A stretch of DNA of 42,854 bases from a virus, in the IMG/VR virus record IMGVR_UViG_3300042691_018743, positions 1 through 42,854 of that record, one strand, 5' to 3'. A model generated the notes under the pieces. The model saw only the letters and a program-made list of their open reading frames with translations, ran no database searches and had not been told where the DNA came from. Of this stretch, positions 40,103 through 42,854 are shown piece after piece. A program made the translations under genes and the position numbers. Each line of letters opens with the position of its first letter. The first letter of the stretch is position 1.

Positions 40103-41272
40103 TTACTTAATCTCGGCCAGCGCCTGCTCCAGGGTGATGCCCAGCTTCTTGCGGGTCAGATCGCCTTTGATCTGCATATTTCCGCTGCGCCTGCCTTTCA
40201 GGTCGCCCCTGATCGCCAGGGTGCAGAAAAACTGCCAGCTCGCCCCACTAACCGGGTCGGCTTCCTCGGCGGGGATGTCTCTGCCCAGCGTTTTGCGGTT
40301 GTGCAGGTCAATCAGTTCGGCAACGTTGGCGCGGATTTCGCCCTGCTCGGTTTTCGGCCAGAGCGCCACCAGATCGTCGAACCACGTCCGCCATGTCTTG
40401 CCTTCCGGTAATTCGATGGTTCCGTACCCGTACAGCTCGGTCTTGGCGTACCGCGCAGCGGTTGCAGCTCCAGGCACGCGCGCGATCATCTTGTGCCAGA
40501 GATGCGGCCAGCACTGCGCGTACTGATGCAGACCTCCGAGCGGTTCTTCCCCGTAGGGTGGGCACACGCGCTGGGCGCTGTGCGACACGCCAGCTTTGTC
40601 GAACACGTCATAGGTTCGGTTGTAGTCCCAACCGAACAGCTTGGGCGCCAGCCAGACATCCTCGGTCGTCCAGTCGTAGATCGGGCTGGCCGCGCAGTTG
40701 TGCCCCTTCCTCGGCGATGTAATCCAGTTATCCTCGATCTTCATCGACACCATGCGCAGCCGTCGCAGGCTTTCCTGCGCCCGGATACCGCGAACATCCG
40801 CCACCATGCCGTGCTCAGCCCCGTACACAAGGGGTGCGCAGTCAGGCATCGTCATTCCCAGGCTGAAACCGGGCAGCTTCGTGATCGCGGTCTTCGGCAG
40901 TTCGCGCACCCAGATGCCACGCTCTGCCGGGTTCCACGGATACCAGTACGGCGATTTGCGGCTGCATGCGTTCCTGTGCTGCACCGGGATGCAGTACCAC
41001 CGGAAGCGAATATCTGGGCGCGCCGCTACCCGGTGCAGGTATTCAACCGTTTCCGGGTGAATTGCTTCCTCATCGAACGTGTACACGTCGAGCGGTAGCC
41101 GTCCGCGCTCACTGGCAACCATCAGCGCCAGGTTGAGGCATACGGTGGAATCCTTGCCGCCTGAAAACGACACGCACACCTTGTCGAAGCGGTCGAACAG
41201 CAGATTCATGCGCTCAAGCGCTTTGTCGAACACGTTGGACTTGAGAATCTTGCGGCGGAATAGCTTGGCCAT
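40103..41272 (-). CDS. PAPS-reductase-like protein, DUF3440/IbrA type
   Basis: 389 residues. PP-loop SGGKDS at 37-42, GIRAQES at 162-168 and PIYDWTTEDVW at 197-207 define the adenine nucleotide alpha-hydrolase fold of PAPS reductases; the long C-terminal part fits the DUF3440/IbrA group. These proteins activate substrates with ATP or transfer sulfur; IbrA pairs with a ParB-like IbrB, and a ParB-like gene lies two genes upstream here. A DNA-modification role (as in DndC-type phosphorothioation) is only inferred. Confidence 0.88.
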   Translation of the reverse strand: MAKLFRRKILKSNVFDKALERMNLLFDRFDKVCVSFSGGKDSTVCLNLALMVASERGRLPLDVYTFDEEAIHPETVEYLHRVAARPDIRFRWYCIPVQHRNACSRKSPYWYPWNPAERGIWVRELPKTAITKLPGFSLGMTMPDCAPLVYGAEHGMVADVRGIRAQESLRRLRMVSMKIEDNWITSPRKGHNCAASPIYDWTTEDVWLAPKLFGWDYNRTYDVFDKAGVSHSAQRVCPPYGEEPLGGLHQYAQCWPHLWHKMIARVPGAATAARYAKTELYGYGTIELPEGKTWRTWFDDLVALWPKTEQGEIRANVAELIDLHNRKTLGRDIPAEEADPVSGASWQFFCTLAIRGDLKGRRSGNMQIKGDLTRKKLGITLEQALAEIK

Positions 41273-41967
41273 CAGCGCGTCCTGATCGTTTCGATTTCGG
41301 ATGCCCGGACACCATCCACAAACGTCCTGCCAATCATCGGGTGGTTTTCGTCGGTCGGTCCGACATCGCTATCCGGGTGCCACGCTACGATGTGAAGATG
41401 CTTGTCCGTTGTCCTGAATCGGTGCGGTGCATGCTCCGGGATGCGCCAGAGCACTCCGGGCGCGAGTTCCGATACGCCAGCGGGTGTGACGCACTGCCCC
41501 CTGCCACGGTAAACCACACCGATGCGGTCGCTCGGGTGCGTGTGCATGGTCTGCTCGACACCAGGCGGGATGTGCAGGTGATTCAGGCAGGCTTCACCCT
41601 TGCGCCACGGTGGTATGAGTACGCTGTCAGTGCAGCCGTTGATGTACTTTAGCCGTCCATACGGCTCGACTGATCCACCGATCATGAACGGGAAGTCGGC
41701 CTCGGGCTGGTAGATCAGCATCACCTTGCCGCCCGGGTTGGTCAGCTCACCCGTTCCAGCATTGATGACGAAGTAAGACCCGCTGCCGATGCTGTGCATC
41801 CTGCCGTATTGGCGCAGGGTGGCGTTCTCGCCGTCCAGCACAAAGCCGAACACCGCGCCATTTTTGAAGTCGGCAAGCAAATCCCATGACGGGTTGAGCG
41901 CGGCCACGACGCAGGCGTGCGGGGCGTGGAATACGATGCCGCCAGTCCAAGGGAAGGTCTCAAGCAT
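41272..41967 (-). CDS. Cupin-domain protein (possible bicupin)
   Basis: 231 residues. The C-terminal domain has cupin motif 1 MHTHPSDR (H142, H144) and motif 2 PEHAPHRF (177-184, H182), which can bind a metal. The N-terminal half has a similar GSGSYFVINAG strand pattern and may be a second, degenerate cupin. Cupins include dioxygenases, isomerases and binding proteins, so the reaction is open. ATG 41967 is chosen because AGAGGA is 7 bases upstream; a Met two codons earlier is too close. It overlaps the ParB-like gene by 8 bases and the next gene by 1. Confidence 0.75.
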   Translation of the reverse strand: MLETFPWTGGIVFHAPHACVVAALNPSWDLLADFKNGAVFGFVLDGENATLRQYGRMHSIGSGSYFVINAGTGELTNPGGKVMLIYQPEADFPFMIGGSVEPYGRLKYINGCTDSVLIPPWRKGEACLNHLHIPPGVEQTMHTHPSDRIGVVYRGRGQCVTPAGVSELAPGVLWRIPEHAPHRFRTTDKHLHIVAWHPDSDVGPTDENHPMIGRTFVDGVRASEIETIRTR

Positions 41968-42631
41968 CGGCATATCCTCTGGCGATGACGAGCAGGGCAT
42001 CAGCGGTGGTTTCTAGTCCGTGCTTCTGCTTGGCCTTGGCAATGGCATCGAACAGCACCTGGCGAGCATCCACGGTCATCAGGACATTGAACGGCACCAT
42101 GTCCGGTGCCTGGTAGGTGTCCGTGTCATTGCCAGGCACCTCCTGGGTATCCGGTTCGTCGTCCGGCAGGTCGGTCTCTGGCTCGGGTTCTGGTGCCGGT
42201 CGCGGTGGTTCTGAGATTCGGTCAAGTTCGGCGCGTGCCTGCATTTCCAGGGCATCGAATTCCGACTGGCTGAATCCGGTCATGGTCACGGAACCGAGTC
42301 CGGCCATGATCTCATTGAGTTCGTCCGCCAGCTTGTCTTCATCCCAGCCGCTAAACTCGGCGGTCTTGTTGTCGGCTACCCGTAGCGCGCGCACCTGGTC
42401 GGGTGTTAGCTCCTTGGCTACATGCACCGGCGCTTTCTTGAGCTTGAGCAGCTGAGCGGCAGCAAAGCGACCATGGCCTGCGATGATTACGCCCTCCGCG
42501 TCCACCACGATAGGCTGACGCCAGCCAAAGGCTTTGATGCTTTCCGCTACTTTCTCGGCGGCATTCCTCAGCACGCGCGGATTGTTGGGATAGGGGCGAA
42601 TCTTTGTAAGCGGCCAGTCTTCGATGAGCAT
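41960..42631 (-). CDS. ParB/Srx-fold protein at the head of the late operon
   Basis: 223 residues. The ParB core is clear: KIRPYPNNPRV, FGWRQPIVVD and GVIIAGHGRFAAAQ (GHGR at 52-55). A Pro/Glu/Asp-rich linker (about 138-170) joins a small C-terminal domain (DARQVLFDAIAKAKQKHG). Relatives are often fused to or beside DNA methyltransferases; here a cupin gene follows instead. It is the first gene after the late promoter. No strong ribosome site is seen (GGAG 12 bases before the ATG). Confidence 0.88.
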   Translation of the reverse strand: MLIEDWPLTKIRPYPNNPRVLRNAAEKVAESIKAFGWRQPIVVDAEGVIIAGHGRFAAAQLLKLKKAPVHVAKELTPDQVRALRVADNKTAEFSGWDEDKLADELNEIMAGLGSVTMTGFSQSEFDALEMQARAELDRISEPPRPAPEPEPETDLPDDEPDTQEVPGNDTDTYQAPDMVPFNVLMTVDARQVLFDAIAKAKQKHGLETTADALLVIARGYADA

Positions 42632-42649
42632 AAGGGCTTCGGCTCCAGT

Positions 42650-42666
42650 GACAACTCAAGGTTGTC
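42650..42666 (-). other. Perfect 6-bp dyad near the late transcription start
   Basis: GACAAC (42650-42655) and GTTGTC (42661-42666) form a perfect inverted repeat with a 5-base gap, just downstream of the predicted -10 at 42674-42669. It can be an operator or a hairpin at the mRNA 5' end. Its half-site resembles the GTTGTAC motif nearby. Confidence 0.45.
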
Positions 42667-42668
42667 GC

Positions 42669-42698
42669 ATTGTATGCTGGTTTATTACGTTGTACAAC
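42669..42698 (-). promoter_or_regulatory. Predicted late promoter with GTTGTACAAC palindrome at the -35
   Basis: On the minus strand, TTGTAC (42697-42692) and TACAAT (42674-42669) are 17 bases apart. The -10 is good and the -35 weak, as expected for a promoter needing activation. The palindrome GTTGTACAAC (42689-42698) covers the -35 and shares its core with the octamers before the integrase gene. Confidence 0.5.
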
Positions 42699-42700
42699 TT

Positions 42701-42838
42701 GGCAATCTGTTGTCGTTTTCTGGCAACGATTTGCCTATATTCCAGATAGGAATATTGAAAGCGTTCTATATTCCAAAAACTGGTTATAGTCTGCTCCTAT
42801 CAAAAACAGACTTTCGATAGCTGCCACTAGTTTTTGAT
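42701..42838. repeat. Inverted and direct repeats in the end region (possible terminase-binding sites)
   Basis: GGCAATCTGTTG (42701-42712) is an imperfect inverted repeat of CAACGATTTGCC (42724-42735). CTATATTCCA is directly repeated at 42735-42744 and 42766-42775 (31 bases apart), with a third inverted partial copy GGAATAT at 42749-42755. ATCAAAAAC (42799-42807) and GTTTTTGAT (42830-42838) are a perfect 9-bp inverted repeat. The 223-bp region has no gene. Such arrays near cos are typical of terminase-binding sites. Confidence 0.45.
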
Positions 42839-42843
42839 CGGGG

Positions 42844-42854
42844 TCGCGCGTCAC
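42844..42854. repeat. Right copy of 11-bp terminal direct repeat
   Basis: TCGCGCGTCAC, identical to positions 1-11. See the left copy for the reading as a possible cohesive end. Confidence 0.6.

Noticed and set aside
1-42854. Integrated prophage with host flanks or an att duplication at the ends
   Set aside because: No host genes flank the phage genes and the integrase is not at an end; the end repeat lies next to the late operon, which fits cos better than att.

Overview
The window looks like the complete genome of a temperate, tailed (siphovirus-type, lambda-like) bacteriophage of a Gram-negative host. The evidence is a full lambda-order head and tail module (GpA-type terminase, lambda-type portal, S49 protease/scaffold, gpG/gpGT frameshift pair, tape measure, gpM-L-K-I-J tail tip), a tyrosine integrase, and a lysis cassette with a GH19 endolysin and an embedded Rz/Rz1 spanin pair, which implies a host with an outer membrane. 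Moderately high GC, AAGGAG-type ribosome sites and the protein style suggest a proteobacterium, perhaps a betaproteobacterium, but this is inference. No host genes, tRNAs, rRNA, insertion sequences or CRISPR arrays were seen. The first and last 11 bases of the window are identical, and the ends fall in a non-coding region upstream of the late operon, so the ends may be cohesive (cos) ends.

Layout. (1) 47-10118, all on the minus strand: early/replication genes. From right to left these are a ribbon-helix-helix regulator, a DUF4406 protein, an SF2 helicase, a truncated methyltransferase-like gene, a chain of small genes linked by ATGA overlaps (including two membrane peptides of 31 and 36 residues), a VRR-NUC nuclease, a DUF4942 adenine methyltransferase, a small HTH-like protein, a Toprim/VirE primase-helicase, a 440-bp origin-like intergenic region, and an HNH nuclease at the very end. 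(2) 10236-13892, plus strand: recombination module (RecE-type exonuclease, coiled-coil protein, membrane protein, Sak4-like ATPase, SSB, small HTH regulator), closed by a terminator. (3) 14176-15249, plus strand: integrase, preceded by a cluster of GTTGTACC octamers. (4) 42631 down to 15288, minus strand: one long late operon, with packaging, head, tail and lysis genes in that order. It is interrupted only by one plus-strand orphan at 16397-16990.

The most unusual part is the head of the late operon. Before the terminase genes lie a ParB/Srx-fold protein, a cupin, a DUF3440-type PAPS-reductase-like protein, a NUMOD4-HNH homing endonuclease and a second ParB-fold protein. This resembles a nucleotide-handling or DNA-modification cassette that would be made just before packaging. 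A promoter with a GTTGTACAAC palindrome lies upstream of it, and the same GTTGTAC core recurs five times in front of the integrase, suggesting shared control. Other regulatory elements include two strong early promoters with TTAC-N3-GTAA-type dyads, four probable intrinsic terminators and iteron-like repeats beside a G-quadruplex-prone tract next to the primase gene.
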